Assembly (NCBI GenBank): GCA_022511145.1
Contig: JAFLSC010000007.1
Span: 1 to 64,000 of the forward strand
DNA length: 64,000 bases
DNA from: Helicobacter sp.
GTDB lineage: Bacteria > Campylobacterota > Campylobacteria > Campylobacterales > Helicobacteraceae
Direction: 5' to 3'
The first letter of the stretch is position 1. Every line of letters starts with the position of its first letter. Below are positions 9,119-17,180 of this stretch, one piece after another. Position numbers and translations under genes: made by a program. The notes below the pieces were generated by a model. It was not told the DNA's origin. It made no database searches and saw only the letters and a list, made by a program, of their open reading frames with translations.

Positions 9119-9604
9119 TTATCGGATTTCAAATTCTTCTGTAAAACAGATAAAATCTTCCCCAATTTCTACATAGGCTTCAGCCTGCCATCTCCCTTTT
9201 TTGAGTGTGTCAAAGGCTTTGCTTTGGTAAAAAAACAAATCAGAGATTTCCCCTTCTCCCAAGTCAATGTCTTCACGCGTTGTGTGCGGTCTTGTCAAGA
9301 AAAATAAAACTTTCGCTTCAGGAATGCTATGAGTTTGCTTTGCGATAAGACTCAAAAAGAGATGTTGAAATTCGCTAGAATCAGGAGTTTTATCGCCAAT
9401 AAAACCTATGGCATATTTTTCTAAAAATTGCTGTCGTTTTTGTGTGATTTCATTTGCTCTTTCATCGACTTCTTGAGGCTTCCATTGACACATTCCTTGC
9501 AATTCCACAGGATTTGAAATTGCTGTTTTAAGAGTGAGTGTGATTAAGCAAACCACCGCCATTGCTAATAAAAAAATCCCCATAGGCCAATAATTTTTAT
9601 TCAC
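9119..9604 (-). CDS. FixH/CcoH-like cbb3 oxidase assembly protein
   Basis: 161 residues with one N-terminal membrane helix (about 8-28) directly after MNKNYWPMG, then a periplasmic domain. This matches FixH/CcoH, a bitopic protein needed for assembly or stability of the cbb3 cytochrome oxidase. The opening MNKNYWP.GI and NPVEL after the helix are typical of epsilonproteobacterial members. It overlaps the preceding gene by eight bases and is the last gene of the cco cluster. The start at 9604 fits the family N-terminus. Confidence 0.65.
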   Translation of the reverse strand: MNKNYWPMGIFLLAMAVVCLITLTLKTAISNPVELQGMCQWKPQEVDERANEITQKRQQFLEKYAIGFIGDKTPDSSEFQHLFLSLIAKQTHSIPEAKVLFFLTRPHTTREDIDLGEGEISDLFFYQSKAFDTLKKGRWQAEAYVEIGEDFICFTEEFEIR

Positions 9605-10184
9605 TTTTTCTCCTTAAATAAGTAAATGCAAATAAAATCAAAAGCACACTAAGCATTACATAAAGTATCGCTCTCGTGGCAGTCTTTACACCCTCATTTT
9701 GTTTGGGAAAGCTATGTTCTAGCGTGATATGATATTTATCTGCAATCCTATCGGTAATATCAACATAGCCATTGAGCAAAAAAGCCGAGATATTTTGAGG
9801 GGTTAGTTCATCATCAGATTTGGGAATTAAAGGCACAATGTATTCCCAATAAACCGCTTTTTTGTCAAAAACTTCTTCCATTTGGGGACTTGTGAGGATA
9901 TTAATTTTTTTTTCTTTTTTGGAGAAAAAAAGCAATACATAGGGAGATTTAACAAGATTAAGGTAACTTTGTTCTTTCTCTTCAAGATTCATTGTGTCTA
10001 AATCTTCAAGAGCAACAACATAAAGACTAATGCCTGTTTTTTCATAGACTTCACTCGAGAGAATCTCCATAAAATCCGTTGTTTTGGTAATAAGCTGATT
10101 TTGATTTTCTAATACAAAATTTTGTGCAAAGAGGCTAACAGCAAAAAACAGGGAAAGAATCCCCATTTTCATTTTTGATAGCAT
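9597..10184 (-). CDS. Periplasmic TPM-like protein of the cco cluster
   Basis: 195 residues: signal peptide (about 1-20, ending LFAQ), periplasmic domain, and a C-terminal membrane anchor (about 169-187) followed by RRKSE. The middle (EKTGISLYVVALEDLD, then YVLLFFSKKEKKINILTS) has the strand pattern of TPM domains, which occur in membrane-protein biogenesis or repair factors of the Psb32/YgcG type. That fold call is tentative. Conserved position after ccoP suggests a role in oxidase assembly or stress. It starts one base after the stop of the 35-residue gene, with AGGATAAAATG as ribosome site, and overlaps the FixH-like gene. Confidence 0.6.
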   Translation of the reverse strand: MLSKMKMGILSLFFAVSLFAQNFVLENQNQLITKTTDFMEILSSEVYEKTGISLYVVALEDLDTMNLEEKEQSYLNLVKSPYVLLFFSKKEKKINILTSPQMEEVFDKKAVYWEYIVPLIPKSDDELTPQNISAFLLNGYVDITDRIADKYHITLEHSFPKQNEGVKTATRAILYVMLSVLLILFAFTYLRRKSE

Positions 10185-10185
10185 T

Positions 10186-10293
10186 TTATCCTACATAAAG
10201 TAGCATATTAGGAATAAATGCAACTGATATAGAAGCTATGATTAAGACAATGTGAGCAGCAAAAAGTGCTTTTTCAAGACCGCTGTATTTCAT
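10186..10293 (-). CDS. 35-residue single-helix membrane protein in the cco cluster
   Basis: A short gene with a strong ribosome site (AAAGGAG, five bases before ATG 10293). It encodes MKYSGLEKALFAAHIVLIIA and then SISVAFIPNMLLYVG, one membrane helix with a short polar N-terminus. It fills the gap between the DUF4006 gene and the TPM-like gene exactly: its stop is one base from the next start. The spacing, ribosome site and hydrophobic composition argue that it is translated. Small single-helix subunits such as CcoQ and CcoM are known in cbb3 oxidases, so an oxidase-associated role is a reasonable inference, but I do not recognise a named family. Confidence 0.65.
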   Translation of the reverse strand: MKYSGLEKALFAAHIVLIIASISVAFIPNMLLYVG

Positions 10294-10304
10294 TATAACT
10301 CCTT

Positions 10305-10511
10305 TTATTTCAAAGCTTTGTAATGTTGTGCGTTGCCTGCACTTCTCATTTGTAAAGTGTTCGGATTTTCAATCGCATAAGGATTATTTGCCTCCGCACT
10401 TTGTGTTATCACAGCAGAATATCCCAATCCAAAAACAATAGCAAGGAGTAAGACAACTGCGATAATAAAGCCGCCAAGCCCATTAAGTCCAAACAAACCA
10501 TTCATTGACAA
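10305..10511 (-). CDS. DUF4006 family small membrane protein
   Basis: 68 residues with one membrane helix (about 13-33) rich in Gly, Val and Leu, then a short periplasmic tail. Its position right after ccoP and its length match the DUF4006 family conserved in Helicobacter and Campylobacter cco operons. The molecular role is not established; association with the cbb3 oxidase is inferred from constant linkage. It starts at ATG 10511, five bases after the ccoP stop, with AAGGAGG in front. Confidence 0.75.
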   Translation of the reverse strand: MSMNGLFGLNGLGGFIIAVVLLLAIVFGLGYSAVITQSAEANNPYAIENPNTLQMRSAGNAQHYKALK

Positions 10512-10516
10512 CCTCC

Positions 10517-11398
10517 TTAATTTTTATTCGAGTAGATGTAATGAGCCAAAGCATCTTTTTGAGTGTTTGTTAGCATTTGAGTTTTAAAGGAAGGCATAAT
10601 ACCAATATGTCCTTTTTTACCTCTTTCTAGGACTTCTGCTACAAATGCAGGTGTTCCGTATTTACTCAAATCAGGTGCCATACCACCCATTCCTTTACCA
10701 TCTTCGCCGTGGCAAGCATTACAAGTAGCTGCATTATAAAGTCCTTTTCCTTTTGCAACTAAATCAGGGTATTTTGTTTTCTTAACATCAGAGAGTTCAG
10801 CCATCACATAAGCAGCGACTGCTTTTTGGTCTTCGGAATTATCAAGAACACCCGGAACAACATCTTTGATAGGTAACATATCCCCCAAGCCATAGCCTGA
10901 ACCTTTGCTACCATTATTGATAGTTGCGATGATCCCTTCTTCTCTACCCCAAGTGAGTAGATTTGCTGCTGTCCCATTCATACCTTCTGTTGTGATTCCG
11001 TGGCATTGAGAACATTGAACAAGGAAAATATTTTGCCCCATTTTAGTTAAAGTTGCCACATCGATGTTTTGCCATTGTGCTTCAAATTTCGCATTATAAG
11101 CTTTCACCTCATCGTTGTATTCACCAATTTGAGAATAGGTATTAAGTGGGTAACCCACAAACCAATACCATAATGCCCAAATAATCATTACAACATAAGT
11201 CATACCCCAACCGATTGGAATGTCATTTTTAAATTCTTTGATTCCGTCCCAATCTTCTTGTGTTAATTCGCCCTCCGCTTTACTATCCTTCATTTTTTTG
11301 ATGTAGCCACCTACAATGAAAATAGTCAAAGCCAAAATTGCTGCTGCACCTAAGAGTGCAAGTTGATTTACGCTATCACTTAAATTCAACCATTCCAT
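10517..11398 (-). CDS. ccoP: cbb3-type cytochrome c oxidase subunit III (CcoP)
   Basis: 293 residues: two membrane helices in the first 90 residues (one near 14-32, one near 63-82 ending WYWFVGYPL), then two c-type haem domains with CSQCH near residue 129 and CNACH near 226. CcoP is the di-haem electron-entry subunit that passes electrons from soluble cytochrome c to CcoO and CcoN in the inner membrane. Both haem sites and later Met ligand candidates are intact. Its start directly follows the ccoQ stop. Confidence 0.96.
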   Translation of the reverse strand: MEWLNLSDSVNQLALLGAAAILALTIFIVGGYIKKMKDSKAEGELTQEDWDGIKEFKNDIPIGWGMTYVVMIIWALWYWFVGYPLNTYSQIGEYNDEVKAYNAKFEAQWQNIDVATLTKMGQNIFLVQCSQCHGITTEGMNGTAANLLTWGREEGIIATINNGSKGSGYGLGDMLPIKDVVPGVLDNSEDQKAVAAYVMAELSDVKKTKYPDLVAKGKGLYNAATCNACHGEDGKGMGGMAPDLSKYGTPAFVAEVLERGKKGHIGIMPSFKTQMLTNTQKDALAHYIYSNKN

Positions 11399-11614
11399 TT
11401 AGCTCTCCTTACTTTCTTTTTTGTTTCTTTCTTCAATTAGAGTATCATTCAGGTTATCATCAAGAGCAAGTCTTGCATATTTTTCATAATCAATCTTACC
11501 GCTTTTTTGACTCTTATATAAATGGTAAATGTAACCATACAACAAGACAACCAACAATAGCGTGATAAACCAATACGCATAACCTTGAATTACTCTTAAA
11601 GTCTCATATTCCAC
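11399..11614 (-). CDS. ccoQ: cbb3-type cytochrome c oxidase subunit IV (CcoQ)
   Basis: 71 residues with one membrane helix (about 12-31, WFITLLLVVLLYGYIYHLY) and a charged cytoplasmic tail. CcoQ is a small non-catalytic subunit that stabilises the oxidase or modulates its assembly. The gene is packed without spacers between ccoO and ccoP, as usual in this operon. Small size and low conservation make sequence recognition weak, but the position is decisive. Confidence 0.9.
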   Translation of the reverse strand: MEYETLRVIQGYAYWFITLLLVVLLYGYIYHLYKSQKSGKIDYEKYARLALDDNLNDTLIEERNKKESKES

Positions 11615-12313
11615 TTAGTTTGCCCTTCTTTTTTGTCCTAAACTATTAAGGTAAGCAATCAAAGCAACGATTTGCTTGATTTCGCCCCTCTCAAGTGCTG
11701 CTTTAACATCAGGATTTTTCATATCTTCAGCAACAAGTTTTGCTTCTGCTAAAATCTCTGCTTTTGCACTTTCTAAATCCCCTAATTTTGGATTATTTTC
11801 TGTATCATAAGGCATAGAGAAAACCACTTTTTGAGTGTAAGCTTCAGCATAAGCTGTTTCTGGGTCAATGGATTTTTGATACAAATGTCTATAAGCTGGC
11901 ATAATAGAACCCGGTACTATAGTATCAGGATTAAGCATATGCTCTTCGTGCCAGTCAGTTGTTCTATAATCCCCTACACGATGTAAATCAGGTCCAGTTC
12001 TTTTTGAACCCCACAAGAAAGGTCTGTCATAAGCATATTCACCACTTAAGCTATAAGCCCCATAGCGGTCAGTCTCTGCTTTAAAAGGACGAATAAGTTG
12101 AGAATGGCAGTTATTACAACCTTCTGCAATATAGACTTGACGTCCTGCTGTTTCAAGCAAAGTGTAAGGTTTGAGATTTTCTGTTGGTCTTGACGCTTTA
12201 GCAAAATCAGGCAAAATCTCCACCAACCCACCGATTGAAAACACCACTAAAAATACTACCGTAAAGAAAAACGGATTTTTTTCTAACCAATGAAACATCT
12301 TATTCTCCTTCAC
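11615..12313 (-). CDS. ccoO: cbb3-type cytochrome c oxidase subunit II (CcoO)
   Basis: 232 residues: an N-terminal membrane anchor (about 13-32), then a periplasmic mono-haem cytochrome c domain with CNNCHSQ near residue 66 and the family segment RTGPDLHRVG followed by PGSIMPAYRHL (Met ligand). CcoO relays electrons from CcoP to the CcoN active site. The start overlaps the end of ccoN by four bases, indicating translational coupling. Confidence 0.96.
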   Translation of the reverse strand: MKENKMFHWLEKNPFFFTVVFLVVFSIGGLVEILPDFAKASRPTENLKPYTLLETAGRQVYIAEGCNNCHSQLIRPFKAETDRYGAYSLSGEYAYDRPFLWGSKRTGPDLHRVGDYRTTDWHEEHMLNPDTIVPGSIMPAYRHLYQKSIDPETAYAEAYTQKVVFSMPYDTENNPKLGDLESAKAEILAEAKLVAEDMKNPDVKAALERGEIKQIVALIAYLNSLGQKRRAN

Positions 12314-13776
12314 TCTGCCATAGGTGTTGCATAAGCAGGTTCTTTTTCAAGTTCGCGACTTGCAACAATGGTCATAATAATATTATAAGTAAAGATGATG
12401 AATCCTAAGAAGTATAAAGCCCCTCCAATTGCTCTAATTATAAAGTAAGGTATCAACACTGCTACTGTGTCAATAAAGGAGTAAGCTAGGCTTCCAAATT
12501 CATCAGTTGCTCTCCACATCATACCTTGTGTGATACCCGCAATCCACATACTTGAAAAATAAAGAATAATGGCAACGGTTTGCACCCAAAATTGAATATC
12601 CATTAATTTTTTAGAGTAAAGCTCACGTTTAAACAATCTTGGTGTCATATGATAACAAGCTGCAATAATAGTGAAAGCAACCCAGCCTAATGCGGCATCA
12701 TGGACGTGTCCGATAATCCAATCTGTAAAGTGTGCCAAGGCATTAACAGATTTGATAGATTGAATAGGTCCCTCTAATGTTGTTAGCATATACCAAGTAG
12801 AAGCCAAAACTAAGAATCTAATAAGCGGAGATTCTTTTAATTGATGCCATTGTCCTTTCATTGTCAAAAGCATATTAATAGCAGTTCCCCACGAAGGCAA
12901 AATCAAAACAACAGAGAAAATTGAACCCATTGTTTGCATCCAATCAGGAACGGTAGAATAGATGAGGTGGTGTCCACCAGCCCAAATATAAACAAACATC
13001 AAGCCCCAGAAAGAGAAAAGTGTAAGTTTATAAGAAAAGATAGGTTGTCCTGATTCTTTAGGCAAGAAATAATACATCATACCAATAATGGCTGAAGTGA
13101 AAACAAATGCAACCGCATTATGCCCAAACCACCATTGCACCATTGCATCATTAGTTCCTGCATATAAAGAGATAGAATGCAATACAGAACCAACACCTGA
13201 TACAAGATAAGTAGGAATTGAAAGGTTATTGAAAATATAAAGGGCAGAAATAGCAACAAAAGTAGCGATGAAATACCACAAAGTGATATAAAGTGTTTGT
13301 TCGCGTCTTACTGCCATACCACCAAATAAGCTCACACCCCATAAAACCCATACAACAACAACAAGTAAATCCAAAGGCCAAACAAGTTCGGAATATTCTT
13401 TAGATTGACTAAGCCCTGCAAATAAACTTACAACCGCTAGTGCCATTAAAACAATATAAATCCAAAAATGCAAATACCCAATAATTTTCAAAAATAAATG
13501 CTCGCTGTAAGAGAATTTAAGCACCCTTTGCCCCAAATAATACCAAGCAGTCCAAATACCACTTAGTGTGAATCCGTAGATAATTCCATTGGTATGCAAA
13601 GGTCTCAATCGCCCAAAAGTCCCAAATTCGCCAGCTAAATAATTAAGGCTTGGAAATGCCATCTGAAAGGCAATCACAACACCCAACAACAATCCAACAA
13701 TACCAAATGCGATAGTTGCAAATAAAAATAGCCTTGCAACAGAGTAATCATACTCCAACGCAGGATTTGACTGCAT
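12310..13776 (-). CDS. ccoN: cbb3-type cytochrome c oxidase subunit I (CcoN)
   Basis: 488 residues with about twelve membrane helices. This is the catalytic haem-copper subunit that reduces oxygen and pumps protons in the inner membrane. Visible family features are HTNGIIYGF (haem-b ligand His), WWFGHNAVAF (copper-ligand His), AGGHHLIYS (copper His pair) and DWIIGHVHDAALGW (haem ligands). It is first in the operon with GAGGAAGGAG before ATG 13776. cbb3 oxidases have high oxygen affinity and are the only terminal oxidase type usually found in Helicobacter, fitting a microaerophile. Confidence 0.97.
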   Translation of the reverse strand: MQSNPALEYDYSVARLFLFATIAFGIVGLLLGVVIAFQMAFPSLNYLAGEFGTFGRLRPLHTNGIIYGFTLSGIWTAWYYLGQRVLKFSYSEHLFLKIIGYLHFWIYIVLMALAVVSLFAGLSQSKEYSELVWPLDLLVVVVWVLWGVSLFGGMAVRREQTLYITLWYFIATFVAISALYIFNNLSIPTYLVSGVGSVLHSISLYAGTNDAMVQWWFGHNAVAFVFTSAIIGMMYYFLPKESGQPIFSYKLTLFSFWGLMFVYIWAGGHHLIYSTVPDWMQTMGSIFSVVLILPSWGTAINMLLTMKGQWHQLKESPLIRFLVLASTWYMLTTLEGPIQSIKSVNALAHFTDWIIGHVHDAALGWVAFTIIAACYHMTPRLFKRELYSKKLMDIQFWVQTVAIILYFSSMWIAGITQGMMWRATDEFGSLAYSFIDTVAVLIPYFIIRAIGGALYFLGFIIFTYNIIMTIVASRELEKEPAYATPMAE

Positions 13777-13822
13777 ATATGCTCCTTCCTCAAAAGATTT
13801 CCCTCATAATCACTACACTAAG

Positions 13823-13839
13823 AGAATTCTATAATTCTA
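13823..13839 (-). promoter_or_regulatory. Putative ccoN promoter with small dyad
   Basis: Upstream of ccoN the minus strand reads TAGAATTATAGAAT: two overlapping -10-like hexamers inside a perfect 6-base inverted repeat (AGAATT, four bases, AATTCT). A transcript from here would have a leader of about 45 bases. Whether the dyad binds a regulator is unknown; epsilonproteobacterial promoters often lack a -35 element. Confidence 0.4.
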
Positions 13840-13920
13840 CAAAAAATAACATAACCAAAAGCTTAAAAAAGATAAATAGTCCAATAAGTTTAATAAGCAA
13901 GAAACAAATAAAAAAATTTT

Positions 13921-14871
13921 TTAAATTCGCCCAATCTCATAGAGCTGTAAAATCCCAACAATTTTTTCTTTATCCATTACGACTAATTCTTTGATTTTAT
14001 GTTTAAACATAAAGGCTTCCGCTTCAGTTGCCATCATATCTTTATCTATGGTTTTAGGATTTTTTGTCATAATCTCTTCGGCACTAAAATCAAATCGTGA
14101 TTTTTCATTATCGTTTAAAGCTCTTCTTAAATCCCCATCAGTGATTAAACCTACCAATTGATTGTTTTCAACCACTAAGCAAACCCCTAATCGTTTTTGT
14201 GTTATTTCAGCAATAAGAGTTCTAAAATTTGTTTTTGGGCTTACAATAGGCAGATTTTCACTCACCATAATATCTTTGACTTTGGTGAGTAATTTTTTTC
14301 CCAAACTTCCACCGGGGTGAAAACGTGCAAAATCTTCTAATTGAAATTCTCTTGCTTGCATTAAAGCTACTGCAAGGGCATCACCCATTGCTAAAGTTGC
14401 TGTTGTTGAGGAAGTAGGAGCAAGTTGCAAAGGACAAGCTTCTTTTTGAATGGTAATATTTAAAAAATAATCACTCTCTTTAACCAATGTGGAATCTTTA
14501 TTCCCACTCATCGCGATGAGTTTAATCTTTCGATTTTTAATGGGCAAAATCAGTCGCAAAAGCTCCTCACTTTCACCAGAATTTGAAATTGCCAAAAGCA
14601 CATCTTCACTTGTTAGCATTCCCAAATCCCCGTGTAATGCTTCAGCAGGGTGCATAAAAAAACTCGGTGTGCCTGTACTTGCTAAAGTTGCTGCGATTTT
14701 TGCTCCAATGTGCCCAGATTTTCCTATTCCGCTAATAACAACCCTTCCTTTAAGATGCAAAATTAAATCAATAACGCCAGAGAAATTTTCATCAAGCAAT
14801 CCGCTTAAATCCTTAATCGCTTGGGATTCTATCTCAAAAACTTCTTTAGCGATATTCAAATAATCTTGCAT
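13921..14871 (-). CDS. kdsD: Arabinose-5-phosphate isomerase (KpsF/GutQ/KdsD family)
   Basis: 316 residues: an N-terminal SIS sugar-isomerase domain (GKSGHIGAKIAATLASTGTP near residue 50, then HPAEALHGDLGM) and two C-terminal CBS domains (about 200-316). The enzyme interconverts ribulose-5-phosphate and arabinose-5-phosphate, the first step toward Kdo of the lipopolysaccharide inner core. AAGGAG lies six bases before ATG 14871. It stands 96 bases from the DUF89 gene and may be the last gene of the long minus-strand run. Confidence 0.93.
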   Translation of the reverse strand: MQDYLNIAKEVFEIESQAIKDLSGLLDENFSGVIDLILHLKGRVVISGIGKSGHIGAKIAATLASTGTPSFFMHPAEALHGDLGMLTSEDVLLAISNSGESEELLRLILPIKNRKIKLIAMSGNKDSTLVKESDYFLNITIQKEACPLQLAPTSSTTATLAMGDALAVALMQAREFQLEDFARFHPGGSLGKKLLTKVKDIMVSENLPIVSPKTNFRTLIAEITQKRLGVCLVVENNQLVGLITDGDLRRALNDNEKSRFDFSAEEIMTKNPKTIDKDMMATEAEAFMFKHKIKELVVMDKEKIVGILQLYEIGRI

Positions 14872-14968
14872 TATAACTCCTTATTGATTTTTAAAAGCTA
14901 GATTATATAATAAAGTTAATCAAAAATAATACTAAAAGTTCAATTTCTAAAATAAAAACTTTTTGATT

Positions 14969-15952
14969 TTACCTCTTTTGGGCAGCATTCATAAAAACAA
15001 AATCCCCTAATTGCTTTTTAAGATAGCACGCCACCACTTCACATTTGATTTTAAAAAGTAAATAAAGCCTCTCATCAGCACTTACTTCAAGTGATTCAAA
15101 ATTTCCCATTCCTTTAGCTAAAATCAAATCAGCTTGTTGAAAAATCTCTTGGGCTTTGGCATTAGCAAGTTTTGGGATAAATCCCGGTGTGCCAACCCCA
15201 CTATCAATAACTTCACAAAGCTCAAAGAGTTTGGATTGTGTTGTTTGTAAATCTTCAAGCGTAACATCATTAATAATCTCAAACCCTCGCACAAAATAAA
15301 AGATTTTCATTGTGGGATTGAGGTGTTTTAAAATTTGAATAAGAATTTCATCAAATTCATTTTCACCCGCATTATCACCGATATAGAGGAGGTTTTTTGA
15401 TTGCCAAAGCTTAGCCAAAAAAGACTCACTCTCAAAAATCGCAAAAGGGGCAGTGAAAATTTGAGTGAGTTCTAAATCCAAATCAAAAGTTTTTTGTGCT
15501 CCATAATCAATCACATTCCCTAATGCCCCGCAACGAATCCCTAATTCCAAGATTTCTAAAGGCGGTATTGTTGCTAGCATTGGTAAAATTTTCTTTTGGA
15601 GATTTTCTTTGATTTCCCTTGCTTTAAGGATACTTTGGTGTTTGAGAGTTTTAAACAAAGAAGCTTTCCCCACAAAATCAGAAATTTTCTCATAAACTAA
15701 GATTGCTAAAAGCGTTGGGGGAATCTCAAAATTTTCCCCTAAATCCACCCCCTTTTCTTTTAAAAAATCTTTCAAAAGATTTTCTAAATAAGTTTTATCT
15801 TGAGGATTTAACTCTTGGAGTGTGCCTAAAGATTGGGGCAGGATTTGAGCTATATGGTTTTGCAAAGCAATCTCATCACAGCAGCGAGTATTTTTAGCTA
15901 CTGATTGTGTTTGGGAGAGCAGACAAGTTAAACAAGCATAATGGAGATTAAT
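14969..15952 (-). CDS. DUF89 family protein (damage-control phosphatase-like), probable ATT start
   Basis: Family signatures are YIGDNAGENEFD (metal-binding Asp and Asn), FVRGFEIINDVTLED and LAKGMGNFESL, typical of the DUF89/ARMT1 metal-dependent phosphatases thought to clear damaged sugar phosphates. A conventional start (TTG at 15865) would give 298 residues but has no good ribosome site and omits the N-terminal CxxC typical of prokaryotic DUF89. The same frame continues upstream through NLHYACLTCLLSQTQ to an ATT at 15952, exactly six bases after AAGGAG and overlapping the stop of the preceding gene (AATTAA). I therefore place the start at this ATT, giving 327 residues. There is no ATG, GTG or TTG at that site. 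Confidence 0.75.
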   Translation of the reverse strand: MNLHYACLTCLLSQTQSVAKNTRCCDEIALQNHIAQILPQSLGTLQELNPQDKTYLENLLKDFLKEKGVDLGENFEIPPTLLAILVYEKISDFVGKASLFKTLKHQSILKAREIKENLQKKILPMLATIPPLEILELGIRCGALGNVIDYGAQKTFDLDLELTQIFTAPFAIFESESFLAKLWQSKNLLYIGDNAGENEFDEILIQILKHLNPTMKIFYFVRGFEIINDVTLEDLQTTQSKLFELCEVIDSGVGTPGFIPKLANAKAQEIFQQADLILAKGMGNFESLEVSADERLYLLFKIKCEVVACYLKKQLGDFVFMNAAQKR

Positions 15953-16463
15953 TGTCTTCTCCTTGTTTAGGTTCCTCGTCTATTTCACCTTTAGATTGTG
16001 CTTCACCGCTCACTACTTTACCCCACATTAAGCGGTATTTGCGTTTTAAAAACTCAATTTCTTCTTGAGCAGCTTTAAGCTGTTCCCTTAGCGTTGCAAT
16101 GGTTTTTTTATCATCTTCATAGACTTCTTGCGTATTAAAAAGAGCGTCTTTGAGGAATTGATTTTCATTTTTTACACTTAAGATTGTTTCTTCTTTGGAG
16201 CTTACCACTTTTTCGTGTAAATTTAAAATCGTGCCGATAGTTTTTTCAACAAAATCAGAATCCACTCCGCTTGAAGATTCCGGAAGCAAGATAGCATTCC
16301 CGTTGGTTTTGACCAAAGCACTTGTTCCGCTACCCGCATCAATAAGGACTTGCCCATCTTTTTCTTGACTTTTAAGCTCCCCATTAGCCACCATTTCTAA
16401 AATCTTTTCTTTTTCCAAGTTTGCGATTTTTGCAAATTCTTCGAGTTTTACCCAAGTTTCCAT
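15948..16463 (-). CDS. DUF3972 family coiled-coil protein
   Basis: 171 residues. The first 60 resemble a small helical DNA-binding-like or MerR-like fold (WVKLEEFAKIANLEKEKILE), followed by a long coiled coil (about 85-145) and an acidic tail. This is the layout of the DUF3972 proteins found in Helicobacter and Campylobacter, whose function I do not know. It follows purE by ten bases; its stop overlaps the presumed ATT start of the DUF89 gene. No membrane segments or signal peptide. Confidence 0.65.
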   Translation of the reverse strand: METWVKLEEFAKIANLEKEKILEMVANGELKSQEKDGQVLIDAGSGTSALVKTNGNAILLPESSSGVDSDFVEKTIGTILNLHEKVVSSKEETILSVKNENQFLKDALFNTQEVYEDDKKTIATLREQLKAAQEEIEFLKRKYRLMWGKVVSGEAQSKGEIDEEPKQGEDN

Positions 16464-16473
16464 TTTAAACCAC

Positions 16474-16968
16474 CTATAAAATTACTTCAATTTCAGCAGA
16501 ATCTAATTCGATATTTTTGGCTTTCATCACCCTATCTTCATTGAGTTTTCCACCCAGTTCAGGATTACCTAACGCTAAAATCTGCATTGCCATATAAGCA
16601 CTATTAATTGCTCCAGCTTTCCCTAAAGCAAGTGTAGCAACCGGCATTCCAGAGGGCATTTGCACAGTGGAGAGTAAGGCATCAATCCCATCTAATGCCC
16701 CACCTTTTAGAGGAACACCAATAACAGGTTTGGTTGTCATTGAAGCAACCGCACCAGCTAAATGTGCTGCCATTCCTGCTGCGGCAATAAAGACTTTTGC
16801 CCCCTTTTCCTCTGCTGCTTTGACATATTCCTTTGTCCGCATTGGGCTTCGGTGTGCGGAACTGATAATAACCTCATAAGGCACATCAAATTTTTTTAAC
16901 ACATTAATGCATTCTCGCATAATCTCATAATCGCTTTTACTTCCCATTAAAATCGCTACAAATTCCAT
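16474..16968 (-). CDS. purE: 5-(carboxyamino)imidazole ribonucleotide mutase (PurE)
   Basis: 164 residues. It carries MGSKSD near residue 8, SAHRSP near 40 and the AGMAAHLAGAVA loop, the binding motifs of class I PurE, which rearranges N5-CAIR to CAIR in purine synthesis. The frame stays open upstream to 17037, but ATG 16968 has the ribosome site GAGGGATATT and gives the normal N-terminus. It sits between a small membrane gene and the DUF3972 gene with spacers of 10-13 bases. No purK is present in the window. Confidence 0.95.
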   Translation of the reverse strand: MEFVAILMGSKSDYEIMRECINVLKKFDVPYEVIISSAHRSPMRTKEYVKAAEEKGAKVFIAAAGMAAHLAGAVASMTTKPVIGVPLKGGALDGIDALLSTVQMPSGMPVATLALGKAGAINSAYMAMQILALGNPELGGKLNEDRVMKAKNIELDSAEIEVIL

Positions 16969-16981
16969 AATATCCCTCAAG

Positions 16982-17179
16982 TTACATTGTAGGTTGCACA
17001 AAGAATAATGTAAGCAACCAAAGAAAAAAGCCGCCAATTAAGCTAAAAACCGCAAATATAAAAAGAAAATAAATGATGAGAGGTAAAAATACTAACCACC
17101 AAGACCAGTCAATTTTCCCTGCTAATTTTAAACCGATAAATAAAATTTGCAATGAAAATAAAAAAGTCACTAGTGTCAT
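16982..17179 (-). CDS. Small three-helix membrane protein, TMEM185-like
   Basis: 65 residues, nearly all hydrophobic. The segment LKLAGKIDWSWWLVFLPLII resembles the repeat of the transmembrane Fragile-X-F/TMEM185 family, found in many bacteria with no known role. A longer frame starts at 17281 but lies inside the CorC-like gene. ATG 17179 follows AGGGGATAAA and begins one base after the upstream stop, so the short form is the real gene. Confidence 0.65.
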   Translation of the reverse strand: MTLVTFLFSLQILFIGLKLAGKIDWSWWLVFLPLIIYFLFIFAVFSLIGGFFLWLLTLFFVQPTM

Positions 17180-17180
17180 T

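Noticed and set aside
16667..16879. Plus-strand frame inside purE
   Set aside because: Antisense to the conserved PurE core, with no independent support.
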